Assembly: GCA_020859985.1 (NCBI GenBank)
Contig: JAJBVD010000077.1
Span: 1-64,000, forward strand
DNA: 64,000 bases
Direction of reading: 5' to 3'
Source: Clostridiales bacterium
GTDB lineage: Bacteria > Bacillota > Clostridia > Lachnospirales > Lachnospiraceae
The notes under the pieces were generated by a model. It made no database searches. It had not been told where the DNA came from and saw nothing but the letters and a program-made list of their open reading frames with translations. A program made the translations under genes and the position numbers. Of this stretch, positions 7,143 through 16,323 are shown piece by piece (the first letter of the stretch is position 1; every line of letters begins with the position of its first letter).

Positions 7143-9967
7143 GCTCTCCTCCTCTTTTTTCTGTCCAGCTCGACCTCAACTGACACTGCAGCCCCTTCCG
7201 GCAGCCGTTCCAGCTCTTCCTTTGCCATCCGATACAGCGTTTCGCTTCCCTGTATTTCCTGCGCCCGACCGTTGATCCACACTTTTTCGATTGCATACTC
7301 GCCATAATCCAGCCGCTCCCGGTTGCAGTAATGGATATTCCAACTTTTATGCGCAAATTCTGTCTGAATTCCCGCCCTTCCGGCATCATCAAACTGTTCG
7401 CGCATCAGCTTCGGCTCCAGCACCAGATCGCCGTAATCGCCCCTTACGCCAAACACTTCCGTGACCACAGTCATCATCATCCAGCTGGCCGCGCCGGTCA
7501 GATAATGGTACATGCCCCTGCCGCGGTCGTTGAAATATTCCGGAATCCCCGGATAAATTCGGCTCATTTCAAAATCCGAAGCCTGCTCAAACAGGCTGAC
7601 CAGAGCCTTATAGCCTTCTTTTGCAAAACCTCTCCGATACAATGCGTTTCCGTACATCACCGCCATGTGGGAAAAGACCGCTCCATTTTCCTTATGTCCG
7701 TAAGCAAATCCGAACATTCTCCCTAAATCAGTCTTTACTTCTTTAAAATCCGTGTTCAACCGATAGCCTCCGAGTTCCTTTTTATAAAGCCACCGGTCCG
7801 CCGCCCGCACGATCTGCCGTGTCTGTTCTTCCGTAGCGGTCCCGGACATGATTGTAAACACCTGACCGGTCAGCATCATGCGGGGTTCTGCGGTCATGAA
7901 TCCGCTTCCCGCCGCCTCTGCTGTTCCGGGTTCTTCCGTATCGCCGGCGGTTTTCTCTCCATTTTCTCTTGCAGACGGAATATGCTCCACAGCCCTTCCA
8001 TGATTATCATAATAGCTGTTGAACCAGCCGCAGTTCTCATCCTGCAGCCATTCTGTCTTGCGGATATGTTCGCGTATCTGCTCCGCCATCCTTTTCAGCA
8101 CTCCCGCCGCATATTCCGTATCGAGGAAGACGCTTCGGCCTGAAACGGTCGGATAGCAGGAAGCGCAGTATTTTTTCAGAATTTCCTGCCAATCATTCTC
8201 TCCTGCCGCAATGTCCGGTTTTTCCGCTGCCGTAAAGAGGATTTCCATCTCCCTCGCAATCTCCAGCTGCGTCATACCCGTTTTTTCCTTCAGCCACAGA
8301 AGAAGCTCTGAGAGGGTCTGCAGATTCATTGCGTAAGCCGCCGTAAATGCCACGCTTTCTCCCCGGTCAGGCGCCATGTCAAGCGCGTCGTTCCAGTCCG
8401 CCCCGCGCAGCCGCATATGCCCATGCTCTCCTGTCTCATAAAACGCGGTCAGATTCTGCACCAGAAGATGTTCAAGCACCGTACCGGTGTATATTTTCCC
8501 GTCCTGATCCTGCAGCACCGGTTTATCGGTATTTTCACACTCATCATCCACCACTGTCCCACGCATCTCCTGCCGATCCTTGAAATACGGACACTCCTTC
8601 ATCAGCACAGAAGCGTCCCCCGTCTGATCTATGTAAAACTTTACGGTAAACAGCGGCCAGAATCCATGGTCCATCCAGACACGGGTAATATTGTTGCGGT
8701 CCGCAATAAACTCTCCCGGCCTGCTGCCGATGATTGTCGCGTTGGTGCCGTCCATACGCACGCCGCCGCAGTTATCAATGATCATCTGACGCACCCCATC
8801 CGGATTCATGATCAGAAGCGCCAGACAATCCTGCCAGAGGTCTCTCCAGCCCCGCCCGCCTTTTCCGTAATCATGGTGCGGCAGAAATGAACAGCCATAG
8901 ATTCGCCGCAAAATCGGCTGAAACGTCACCCAGTACATCCAATGGTCAAATTCCGGATTTCCTGTCTGCAGCCGCACGTTGATCCGGTTGTTCCAGTAGT
9001 TTTTTGTTTCCTGCAGCACTGCTTCTGCTTCCTGAAGGGTCTGTATTTCAACAGATCCGGCATCGTTTTTACTTTGCTGTTCAACTTCTTCCATTCCGAT
9101 CCGAATCAAAAACGCTGTTTCTTCCTCCGGTTCCAAAGTCACATCTGCGAACCGTATCGCCCCAATAGCCTCATATCCGGCGTATTCCCGTCCAGGCTTT
9201 TCAAATGGTAAATTGCGCACAACCTTTTCCGGCCATAAAAGGCTGCCGCCCTCGCCGACAAAGTCTTCCAGTACCGGACAAAAACCGATTGGCTTTTCTC
9301 CATTGCCACTGCATCCCGTCACAAAATAGGTCTTCGTATTGACCTGATGCCCGCGTTCGTCAAACGTAAGAGTCGGCTTCACAAACACGCCGTCCTCCGT
9401 CGTATAGATTCGATGAAGCAAACTCGTAACATGCCGGTGGTCGCGGATATTATCCGCACTGCGCGCATACAATGGAATCGCCGCGATTGGGGAAAAGCGT
9501 ACGGTTTTATCCCCGGTATTCTGTATCCTGACGATCATCATTTCCGTGAGGACATCCCGCACCGGCACAAAATTCGTAATTGATGCCGTCAATCCAGTCT
9601 GCTTCTCTTTGCGTGTCACGCACTGCCACATCGGCCCAGCCGTGAGTACCGGTTCCCCATCATCCTTCCCCGCGTTCAAAAACTGTTCCATCTCCGCCGC
9701 CGCAGAATTTCCCGCCGCCGACCAACAAACGCCATCGTCCGTCACGCACCAGAAATTACGCCCCGCCTTCGATTCCATCAGATCTTCCGCGCTCACCGGC
9801 TGCAGCACAAAGGTATTCTGATCCATCTTTAAATCCCCGCTCAGTTTCGGGGTAATCGCTCCTTTCAGGCCATTTTCCCCTGCAATCGGGAAATACAGAT
9901 AGCTAGTCTGATCCGGCCTGCGCAGCCGAAAAGTGCCATTGTCATCCAAATATTCATATCCTCTCAT
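7139..9967 (-). CDS. GH94 disaccharide phosphorylase, specificity unknown
   Basis: This 942-aa cytoplasmic phosphorylase has a beta-sandwich N-terminal region (YLYFPIAGENG, then KMDQNTFVLQPVS) and a C-terminal helical barrel. DWNDALD (Asp524, Asp527) matches the catalytic region of GH94. GHKENGAVFSHMAVMYGNAL near the C-terminus is also typical of the family. The start at 9967 was chosen because GGGAGAAG lies directly upstream; a longer reading frame to 10069 would run through a terminator. A hydrophilic insertion (ENGEKTAGDTEEPG region) lies near 7900-7980. The N-terminus resembles laminaribiose-type rather than cellobiose-type members, but only from memory. It overlaps the next GH94 gene by 4 nt, so the two enzymes are co-translated and may act on long and short oligosaccharides in turn. 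Confidence 0.82.
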   Translation of the reverse strand: MRGYEYLDDNGTFRLRRPDQTSYLYFPIAGENGLKGAITPKLSGDLKMDQNTFVLQPVSAEDLMESKAGRNFWCVTDDGVCWSAAGNSAAAEMEQFLNAGKDDGEPVLTAGPMWQCVTRKEKQTGLTASITNFVPVRDVLTEMMIVRIQNTGDKTVRFSPIAAIPLYARSADNIRDHRHVTSLLHRIYTTEDGVFVKPTLTFDERGHQVNTKTYFVTGCSGNGEKPIGFCPVLEDFVGEGGSLLWPEKVVRNLPFEKPGREYAGYEAIGAIRFADVTLEPEEETAFLIRIGMEEVEQQSKNDAGSVEIQTLQEAEAVLQETKNYWNNRINVRLQTGNPEFDHWMYWVTFQPILRRIYGCSFLPHHDYGKGGRGWRDLWQDCLALLIMNPDGVRQMIIDNCGGVRMDGTNATIIGSRPGEFIADRNNITRVWMDHGFWPLFTVKFYIDQTGDASVLMKECPYFKDRQEMRGTVVDDECENTDKPVLQDQDGKIYTGTVLEHLLVQNLTAFYETGEHGHMRLRGADWNDALDMAPDRGESVAFTAAYAMNLQTLSELLLWLKEKTGMTQLEIAREMEILFTAAEKPDIAAGENDWQEILKKYCASCYPTVSGRSVFLDTEYAAGVLKRMAEQIREHIRKTEWLQDENCGWFNSYYDNHGRAVEHIPSARENGEKTAGDTEEPGTAEAAGSGFMTAEPRMMLTGQVFTIMSGTATEEQTRQIVRAADRWLYKKELGGYRLNTDFKEVKTDLGRMFGFAYGHKENGAVFSHMAVMYGNALYRRGFAKEGYKALVSLFEQASDFEMSRIYPGIPEYFNDRGRGMYHYLTGAASWMMMTVVTEVFGVRGDYGDLVLEPKLMREQFDDAGRAGIQTEFAHKSWNIHYCNRERLDYGEYAIEKVWINGRAQEIQGSETLYRMAKEELERLPEGAAVSVEVELDRKKRRRA

Positions 9968-10008
9968 ACACACTTCTCCCATCTTGTGATTTTCCCTTGT
10001 ATTATCAT

Positions 10009-10045
10009 AAAAAAAAGAACCATCTTTTGCAGTGGTTCTTTTTTT
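10009..10045 (-). terminator. Terminator of the toxin-antitoxin operon
   Basis: AAAAAAGAACCA and TGGTTCTTTTTT form a 12-bp stem around a 10-nt loop. On the minus strand it ends in a run of eight U, 44 nt after the toxin stop codon. It separates the toxin-antitoxin operon from the GH94 operon that starts at 9967. Confidence 0.85.
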
Positions 10046-10088
10046 AATAAAGTGTGTTTTTTTTATCAAATCCAGTTGCCAGTTTTCC

Positions 10089-10421
10089 TCATAACATCCT
10101 TTTTATTCTGGATAACTCTGCTTTATCGAGGGTTTTTCCTGAATTAAGGATTTTAAGATTTACCCAGTCAGAATGATCAACTCTTGTTAACGAATCCAGT
10201 TTAACAAAGGAAGGCATTACAAATGGTGGATTATATAATCTGAGCCGTTCGTTTGTTGAAAATGCCAGTTTGCGTTCTTTGCCCCTTATTGATGATACAT
10301 TTAACACTTCAATATAATCTGTATTTGCAGTCACAACCAAATATGTCCTGTCATAAGCAGGAAATTCTCCGTCGACAAATCTAATTCTTCCCAGAACACC
10401 TTGCCCTTCCATAAAGTTCAT
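10089..10421 (-). CDS. Probable MazF/PemK-fold toxin of a Panacea TA pair
   Basis: This 110-aa protein was not recognised by exact family. The pattern G-R-I, then YLVVTA, EVLNVSS, and a C-terminal PSFVKLDSLTRV followed by a helix ending in AELSRIKRM follows the layout of MazF/PemK-type beta-barrel toxins, which are usually mRNA-cutting ribonucleases. The ATG at 10421 shares one base with the stop of the antitoxin gene (TGATG), so translation is coupled; a TTG one codon earlier is less likely. The pair is clearly more AT-rich than its neighbours (one 60-base line is 33% GC), a sign of transfer. The fold call is inference from motif spacing. Confidence 0.6.
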   Translation of the reverse strand: MNFMEGQGVLGRIRFVDGEFPAYDRTYLVVTANTDYIEVLNVSSIRGKERKLAFSTNERLRLYNPPFVMPSFVKLDSLTRVDHSDWVNLKILNSGKTLDKAELSRIKRML

Positions 10422-11074
10422 CAATAAATCACCAACTTTCCATCATCCAAATAAACACTATAAGTGTCATCCTCAGCCAATAATGAAAAGCTTTCTAACT
10501 GGTTGATTATATCATCTGTTAATACAAAACCATCAAAATAGAACGTCACACCATTAATTACCTCACTTGCAGTAACATCTTGAGCCGTCTCTCTATATGC
10601 AGATATGATTTCCTGCATTTTTCTAATATCATCCTGCTGGGACATCATATCAACAACTGACATTTCCTTGTTATGATAACCAGTGGAACTAGTCCCCTTA
10701 TCATATCCTAGTTTCCAAAATTTAAATGCATGGTTAATGTCAGAAAGTTCTTTTGCAGAAGCATTTCCAAATATTTCTATAATCAAGTTTAGCACTGCAT
10801 ACTCTTTTTCAGAAAAATCTGGTTGAAATAATTTGCTGTCATTTTCAAATGCAATATAGTCATTCTTATACCTCAAACGTACTTTCTCAACCACACAACC
10901 ATTCTTAAATGCCAGCACGTGATCATCAAACAGCGGCTCACCGTATTCTGCAATACTCGCTAAATCTGCCAAGACTAAAAGCTTTTGCAATTTCATATTA
11001 CCATCGTAAGTATTCGGCATCGTATCAGCGCCACTCTTAATGAAAAATTTTGCAAAGTCATATACATCTCTCAT
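10421..11074 (-). CDS. Panacea-domain antitoxin (DUF4065/SocA-like)
   Basis: This 217-aa protein has the Panacea layout. MKLQKLLVLADLAS lies at the N-terminus, then GEPLFDDHVLAFKNG, then a helical segment ending in ELSDINHAFKFWKLGYDKG. Panacea domains are known as promiscuous antitoxin modules that neutralise unrelated toxins. About 60 residues after the domain are extra and may carry the toxin-specific contact. The start at 11074 has an AAGGAGAG site 8 nt upstream; a longer reading frame to 11125 lacks one. It is first in a two-gene operon driven by the promoter at 11166-11194 and closed by the terminator at 10009-10045. Confidence 0.82.
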   Translation of the reverse strand: MRDVYDFAKFFIKSGADTMPNTYDGNMKLQKLLVLADLASIAEYGEPLFDDHVLAFKNGCVVEKVRLRYKNDYIAFENDSKLFQPDFSEKEYAVLNLIIEIFGNASAKELSDINHAFKFWKLGYDKGTSSTGYHNKEMSVVDMMSQQDDIRKMQEIISAYRETAQDVTASEVINGVTFYFDGFVLTDDIINQLESFSLLAEDDTYSVYLDDGKLVIY

Positions 11075-11165
11075 TTTGACACTCTCCTTAATCAAATTTT
11101 TCGCTCCATAATGGGAACGACCCAATATGCCGAACCAAGTTGCAAGCGCAACCTATATCATATTT

Positions 11166-11194
11166 ATTATAATCATTGATGATTTTCTCGTCAA
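11166..11194 (-). promoter_or_regulatory. Sigma-A type promoter of the TA operon
   Basis: On the minus strand TTGACG (11189-11194) and TATAAT (11166-11171) are separated by exactly 17 nt. Downstream of it, GTTGC-gctt-GCAAC forms a short dyad before the antitoxin start and could be an operator for autoregulation. Confidence 0.8.
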
Positions 11195-11255
11195 TAACCA
11201 ATTACCGTAACAGTTCAGTATCCCCAAAGTGCACCTCTATAAAATTACCAAATAT

Positions 11256-11930
11256 CTACAGATCCTCAATCTGCCAGTCAATCGGTTCGATACCGTTCTG
11301 CTTTAAAAATTTGTTTGCTCTGGAAAAATGGCGACAGCCGAAAAAGCCGCGGTACGCGGAGAGCGGACTCGGATGCGGGGCCTCGAGGATCAGGTGCTTC
11401 GGATTGTCAAGCATGGACTTCTTCATCTGTGCCGGACGTCCCCAGAGCATAAAGACAATCGGGCGGTCAATCTGATTCACCGCGCGGATGGCCGCGTCGG
11501 TAAACTCTTCCCAGCCGATGCCGCGGTGAGAATTGGCCTGATGCGCACGCACCGTCAGAACCGTGTTGAGCAGAAGGACGCCCTGGTCGGCCCATTTCGT
11601 CAGATAGCCGTTGTTGGGAATGCGGCAGCCGCAGTCCTCATGCAGCTCGCGATAAATATTCACCAGAGACGGCGGGATTTCCGTGCCGGGCTTTACCGAA
11701 AAACAGAGTCCATGCGCCTGGCCTTCCTCATGATAGGGATCCTGTCCCAGAATGACGACTTTCACCTTAGAAAGAGGTGTAAACGCAAACGCGTTGAAAA
11801 TATCTTCCGCAGGCGGATAGACCACGCGGCTTTTGTATTCCTCATTGATCTGACGATACAGTTTTGCATAATACGGCTTGGAAAACTCCGGTTTTAACGG
11901 AACCAGCCAGTCATTGGATATTGCGGCCAC
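11256..11930 (-). CDS. ung: Uracil-DNA glycosylase, family 1
   Basis: This 224-aa base-excision repair enzyme removes uracil from DNA. It contains [18 protein letters not shown] with the catalytic Asp and water-activating motif, and the leucine-loop motif [17 protein letters not shown] near the C-terminus. The length is normal for the family. The start is a GTG at 11930 preceded by GGGGAG at a good distance. It stands alone between the toxin-antitoxin pair and the his genes, on the same strand. Confidence 0.97.
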   Translation of the reverse strand: MAAISNDWLVPLKPEFSKPYYAKLYRQINEEYKSRVVYPPAEDIFNAFAFTPLSKVKVVILGQDPYHEEGQAHGLCFSVKPGTEIPPSLVNIYRELHEDCGCRIPNNGYLTKWADQGVLLLNTVLTVRAHQANSHRGIGWEEFTDAAIRAVNQIDRPIVFMLWGRPAQMKKSMLDNPKHLILEAPHPSPLSAYRGFFGCRHFSRANKFLKQNGIEPIDWQIEDL

Positions 11931-12073
11931 GGTATTCTCCCCTTTCTTAAACTCTGCATTTCCAAAGCTACTCTTATATTTCTTCTTTACACCATTGTTT
12001 CTCTTGAAGGTTCAACAGTATTCCTGTTTATCCAGTATCTCTATTCGTGAAACACTATTCATAGATAAGACAC

Positions 12074-12835
12074 TCACAGTCTCACGCTCACCCCGCGCTC
12101 CCGCAGATACTGCTTCACCTCGCAGATTTCCAGCTCCTTGTAATGGAACAGGGAAGCCGCCAGCGCAGCGTCCGCTTTTCCTTCCGTCAGTGCGTCGTAA
12201 AAATGCTCCATCGTTCCGGCACCGCCCGAAGCGATGACTGGTACGGATACGTTCTCCGCGATCGTGCGAGTCAGTTCGATGTCATAGCCTGCCTTTGTGC
12301 CGTCGCAGTCCATGCTGGTAAGCAGGATTTCCCCCGCGCCCAGCCGATCCGCCTTCATCGCCCACTCGACAGCGTCGATGCCCATATCAACACGGCCGCC
12401 GTTTTTATAAATATTCCAGCCGGAGCCGTCCGCTCTTCGCCTTGCGTCAATCGCCACCACGACACACTGCCGTCCGAATTTTTCTGCGGCATCAGAAATC
12501 AGCTGCGGGTTCATGATTGCGGCGGAATTGATAGAAATCTTATCCGCGCCCTCCCGCAGCAACAGCCGGAAATCCTCGACTGTGCGGATGCCTCCGCCGA
12601 CTGTGAAAGGAATAAATACCTTCTTCGCCACCTCGCGCACCATATCCACGACCGTATTGCGCGCGTCCGAGGAGGCCGTAATATCCAGAAAAACTACTTC
12701 ATCCGCGCCTGCCTTATCATAGGCAGCCGCGATCTCGACCGGGTCGCCCGCGTCTCTCAGATTCACAAAATTCACGCCCTTGACCACGCGGCCGTTTTTT
12801 ACATCCAGACAGGGGATGATACGTTTTGTAAACAT
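12074..12835 (-). CDS. hisF: Imidazole glycerol phosphate synthase, cyclase subunit
   Basis: This 253-aa (beta/alpha)8-barrel subunit uses ammonia from HisH to close the imidazole ring in histidine synthesis. [20 protein letters not shown] carries the catalytic Asp, and AIDARR supplies the second. The start at 12835 gives the usual N-terminus and follows AAAGGAG at 12 nt. An alternative ATG at 12865 would overlap the hisH stop (ATGA) and add ten residues. It lies directly after hisH. No other his gene is in the window, so the pair is separated from the rest of the pathway. Confidence 0.96.
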   Translation of the reverse strand: MFTKRIIPCLDVKNGRVVKGVNFVNLRDAGDPVEIAAAYDKAGADEVVFLDITASSDARNTVVDMVREVAKKVFIPFTVGGGIRTVEDFRLLLREGADKISINSAAIMNPQLISDAAEKFGRQCVVVAIDARRRADGSGWNIYKNGGRVDMGIDAVEWAMKADRLGAGEILLTSMDCDGTKAGYDIELTRTIAENVSVPVIASGGAGTMEHFYDALTEGKADAALAASLFHYKELEICEVKQYLRERGVSVRL

Positions 12836-12861
12836 AGGTCTGTTCTTCTCCTTTATAGATG

Positions 12862-13467
12862 TCATAGATTCACAAAATTTTTCAATATCGCAAGCCCCAC
12901 CTGACTGCTCTTTTCCGGATGGAACTGGCAGGCAAAGACGTTGCCCTGCTCGACAGATGCGTGTATATCTACTGAATAGTGCGTAGATGCAGTCACAATA
13001 GAAGGATCCGCCGCTTTCAGGTAATAGGAGTGCACGAAATAGACATAAGACTCCTCCGGTATGCCGGCAAACAGCCGGCCCGAATGGTCAAAGTTCAGGG
13101 AATTCCAGCCCATGTGAGGAATCTTCAGGCCCGCGCAGTCCGGTATCCGCAGGATCTGCCCCTTACAGATGCCAAGCCCCTCCACGCCGGGCGACTCCTC
13201 GCTGGATTCAAACAACAGCTGCAGCCCAAGGCAGATGCCAAGAAATGGCGTACCCTTATCCGCCACCTCGCGGATCACATCAGCCAGATGATACTGATGC
13301 AGCTTCCCCATCGCGTCTCCAAATGCGCCGACGCCGGGCAGTATGACCTTGTCCGCACGCAGGATCTCGTTGGGGTCGCGCGTAATGACGTTTTCCTCGC
13401 CTAAAGAGGCAAGGGCTTTCTCTACGCTCCTAAGGTTGCCAGCATCGTAATCTATAATCGCTATCAT
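12862..13467 (-). CDS. hisH: Imidazole glycerol phosphate synthase, glutaminase subunit
   Basis: This 201-aa class I glutamine amidotransferase feeds ammonia to HisF. The nucleophile Cys is in [19 protein letters not shown] and FVHSYY are the usual family motifs, and the His-Glu pair of the triad is in CQFHPEKSS. The ATG has AAAGGAACTC upstream. It forms a two-gene unit with hisF. A structured repeat fills the gap in front of it. Confidence 0.96.
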   Translation of the reverse strand: MIAIIDYDAGNLRSVEKALASLGEENVITRDPNEILRADKVILPGVGAFGDAMGKLHQYHLADVIREVADKGTPFLGICLGLQLLFESSEESPGVEGLGICKGQILRIPDCAGLKIPHMGWNSLNFDHSGRLFAGIPEESYVYFVHSYYLKAADPSIVTASTHYSVDIHASVEQGNVFACQFHPEKSSQVGLAILKNFVNL

Positions 13468-13491
13468 ATGAGTTCCTTTCCTTTATGATAT

Positions 13492-13568
13492 GTCATAGAT
13501 TCGCTTTGCGAATCTGTGACGAAGGCCACCGCATCGCCTGCAAGGCGATTCTGCATGCGGCGGCTTTC
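13492..13568. repeat. Two-stem structured repeat, copy a
   Basis: Stem 1 is AGATTCGC (13497-13504) with GCGAATCT (13508-13515). GACGAAGG follows. Stem 2 has outer arms GCCaCCGCAT (13525-13534) and ATGCGGcGGC (13555-13564), and an inner stem CGCCT-gca-AGGCG followed by the bulge ATTCTGC. Copy b at 48367-48447 has the same layout with different but still paired arms. Confidence 0.75.
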
Positions 13569-13591
13569 CAGTTTCTTATAAAAATAACAAA

Positions 13592-15199
13592 CTACACCAC
13601 AGCTTCAACAATCATTTTCTCTCTCAGGACAATATCTTTAACGCCTATCTGTTTGTTCTTATTAAAGTTAAAGCTAAGCATATATCCTTTTTTCAAATGA
13701 TAATGATCAAGATACTCCATAAGCTGCTGTTCTCCCCGCTCATGATAAGCATTTCCACGATAAATTTTCATTTCAATAATATATTGTGAGCCGCTATAAT
13801 CCACAATCAGATCTGTACGTTCCAGATTTCTTGTCCGCGCTTCCACATAATAGTTTCCTGTTCCATTGATTATGGGTTTCAAAAACAGCATGAAATACCG
13901 TCTTCCATCTTCTTCCACAAAGGTTTGATCACAATCTCCATAAATATCGTCAAAATACTCTGTGAATTTTTTCAAAATCTGGCGCATATCCAGTAATCCA
14001 TCCCGAATAAACTGGCTTCTGTCTCTCACAGAGTATTTATACAACTCACTTTTCTGCGCATCTGGCAGTGACAGGAAATAATTGTATAGCCGTACCTCAA
14101 AAATACGGTTTGCAATTTGTACAGTACCATGCTCTTCTTTGATAAACCCAAACATATGCAGCAAATCTGTAACCGGATTGTCAGCATTGTATGGAATCGC
14201 CCGCCCCTGGAACAGAAGCTGATGAATCTGTTCCATCATTTCCGGATATTCATTCAGTTTTCCGAACAGGGAATCAAACAGTGTATTCTTTTCCGTAAGC
14301 AGAATATTTACTGCTTTCCGAATGCCTTCTCCGTCCCATACGCAATGACTGTGTCTGAATGATTCTTTATCTATCACAAATTCATCTATAATCTTACAAA
14401 TACGGGAAACCAAAAACGGATACCCTGAAGTATAGTCATAAATCATCTGAGCCACATGTTCAATATCCATTCCCGTATGATAATCTTTTTCATACTGGCT
14501 CAACATTCCTGAAATTTCCTGTACAGAAAAACTCATGGATATATTAAAGTCAGCTGCAATATTCCAGGGGCTATTCATCTTATGCTCCGATTCCGGCCGT
14601 ATTTTTCTTTTCAAATTACGCAGGTCATATAATCCCGCAAGAATAACAGACTGAAACGTAGGAATCGTGTCGCGGTCAAGATAATATGCCCGCAGCTGCG
14701 CAAGGAAATCAAGAAAGACCTGATTGTTGGAAGCGGTATCTACTTCATCAATAATCAGAACCACCGGTTTTTCTGAAAGTTCACTCCACTCACTGAAGCA
14801 GTCAAATAGCTCCGCCAGTTTATACTCTGTTCTGTTTAAAGTGCTGTCTGTAATCCCGGCAAATCGTTTCAGCTTTTCTATCGTCTCCTGTGGTATATCC
14901 GTCCTGCGGCGGGTGACCCGGTTAATCTCACTAGCCAAACCATTCACAAAGTCAGCTTCCGAAGCAAAATCTGCTGAACTCATTCTCTGGAAATCCAGAC
15001 TGACCACCGTGTAGTCCGTTTTCAGATATTCCGCAAGAGCACGCAGCGTAGTCGTCTTACCATACTGCCGTGCGCGATTAATTGAAAAATAATCTCCGGC
15101 ATCCACCATAGCCCGGATTTTTTTTAATCTCGGCTGCAGATCGACCATATAATGTCTGTCCGGGCTGCAGGCACCTGTTACATTAAAACTTTTCACCAT
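13592..15199 (-). CDS. AAA-like ATPase with C-terminal PD-(D/E)XK nuclease-like domain
   Basis: This 535-aa protein has an N-terminal P-loop in an unusual form, NRARQYGKTTTL with Lys48, and a Walker B stretch VVLIIDEVDTAS. A winged-helix-like middle part follows. The C-terminus has the nuclease-type pattern Asp463 in RTDLIVD and Glu476-Met-Lys478 in IIEMKIYRG. The family is widespread in gut Firmicutes, often in many copies, and its role is unknown; defence or mobile-element functions have been guessed. The start at 15199 follows GGAAGAG. It is more AT-rich than neighbouring housekeeping genes. It stands alone, with no partner gene. Confidence 0.8.
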   Translation of the reverse strand: MVKSFNVTGACSPDRHYMVDLQPRLKKIRAMVDAGDYFSINRARQYGKTTTLRALAEYLKTDYTVVSLDFQRMSSADFASEADFVNGLASEINRVTRRRTDIPQETIEKLKRFAGITDSTLNRTEYKLAELFDCFSEWSELSEKPVVLIIDEVDTASNNQVFLDFLAQLRAYYLDRDTIPTFQSVILAGLYDLRNLKRKIRPESEHKMNSPWNIAADFNISMSFSVQEISGMLSQYEKDYHTGMDIEHVAQMIYDYTSGYPFLVSRICKIIDEFVIDKESFRHSHCVWDGEGIRKAVNILLTEKNTLFDSLFGKLNEYPEMMEQIHQLLFQGRAIPYNADNPVTDLLHMFGFIKEEHGTVQIANRIFEVRLYNYFLSLPDAQKSELYKYSVRDRSQFIRDGLLDMRQILKKFTEYFDDIYGDCDQTFVEEDGRRYFMLFLKPIINGTGNYYVEARTRNLERTDLIVDYSGSQYIIEMKIYRGNAYHERGEQQLMEYLDHYHLKKGYMLSFNFNKNKQIGVKDIVLREKMIVEAVV

Positions 15200-15294
15200 A
15201 GCACTCTCTTCCACCTGTCTTGCGAAGCGTTTTCAATAATTACCCAAATTTCTTATAAAGCAAGTATAAAGGAAAGTCCTCAAAATGGCAACCA

Positions 15295-15328
15295 TAAAAA
15301 AGAGCAGGCCTTTTTCAGAAACCTGCCC
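15295..15328 (-). terminator. Terminator of the CUT2 sugar transporter operon
   Basis: On the minus strand GGGCAGG and CCTGCTC pair (one G-U) around a loop of 13 nt and are followed by TTTTTT. It lies 18 nt after the stop codon of the last permease gene. Confidence 0.8.
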
Positions 15329-15345
15329 TTTCAAACCATATTTTT

Positions 15346-16311
15346 TTACTTCACGATCATACCCGTCTTGCGGTCGCTGAACAGCGCCACTTCCACGAGG
15401 AAGATGATGCCGAGAATGAGCTGCTGCATCTGCGTGGAGATCATCAGCATAACCAGGCCGCTGGAGAGGATCTTGTAGGTCATGACGCCGAGGATGATGT
15501 TGTAGAATTTCACCTTCGCGCCGCCGTTGACCGGCATTCCGCCAAGTACAAGAGCGATCATGATCTGAGTCTCAAGCTGGTTGCCTGCCGTGGAGGTCAC
15601 CGATCCTACCTTTACGGAGTTAACAAATGCCGCCAGACCTGTGATGCAGCCGGCTGCCATAAAGATCAGCATCTTTGTCCGCTCTACACGGATGCCTGCG
15701 TATCTCGCCGCCGTCTCACCGGCGCCGATCGCCTTCAGTCTGGATCCAAGACCTGTAAAGGTAAAGATGAAGAAGGTCACGGCAAAGATGATGACAGTAA
15801 AGGTAAGCATGAACGGCAGCGTATTGTATTTGGAAATATCGCTGACCGCGTACACCGGAGAGGTCGTCGTCGCGTAGGCTACCACGCCGCGGAACAGGTA
15901 CATCGTACAAATGGTTACGATAAAGCTGGTGATCTTCCGCTTTACATTAAAGTAGCCGTTGATCAGGCCGATCAGACCGCCGGTCACCACCCCGCCGATA
16001 ATCGCGAGAACGATGTTGTAGTGCGACAGATAGCAAATGACAATCGAACACACACCAAGCATCGAGCCCTGTGAGAAATCCAGCCCGCCCATTGTCATGA
16101 TCATGAACACGCCGATCGAGGAAATCAGCAGCATGTAGGACTGAGAAAGCAGCAGCGTCAGGTTCTTCGGACGGAACAACCTTCCATCGGTCAGAATGGC
16201 AAAAATAACACAAATCACGACAAATCCGGCAATGGGAAGAATGGTACGCACCATCGGCCGTTCCAGAAACGGAATCTTCTCAGCCGAGTCTTTTTTTACT
16301 GTTGTATCCAT
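15346..16311 (-). CDS. CUT2 sugar ABC transporter permease (RbsC type), second
   Basis: This 321-aa membrane protein has the GGLDFSQGSMLG region and about nine to ten helices, as in RbsC/XylH/MglC. It is the last gene of the operon binding protein-permease-ATPase-permease. The ATG has AGGGGG upstream and starts 12 nt after the ATPase stop. Two different permeases in one operon suggest a heterodimeric channel. The sugar is not identifiable. Confidence 0.92.
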   Translation of the reverse strand: MDTTVKKDSAEKIPFLERPMVRTILPIAGFVVICVIFAILTDGRLFRPKNLTLLLSQSYMLLISSIGVFMIMTMGGLDFSQGSMLGVCSIVICYLSHYNIVLAIIGGVVTGGLIGLINGYFNVKRKITSFIVTICTMYLFRGVVAYATTTSPVYAVSDISKYNTLPFMLTFTVIIFAVTFFIFTFTGLGSRLKAIGAGETAARYAGIRVERTKMLIFMAAGCITGLAAFVNSVKVGSVTSTAGNQLETQIMIALVLGGMPVNGGAKVKFYNIILGVMTYKILSSGLVMLMISTQMQQLILGIIFLVEVALFSDRKTGMIVK

Positions 16312-16323
16312 TAGCTTACCCCC

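Noticed and set aside
11203-11225. A further copy of the dispersed palindrome near the TA promoter
   Set aside because: Only about ten bases agree and the arms do not pair; not counted as a family member.
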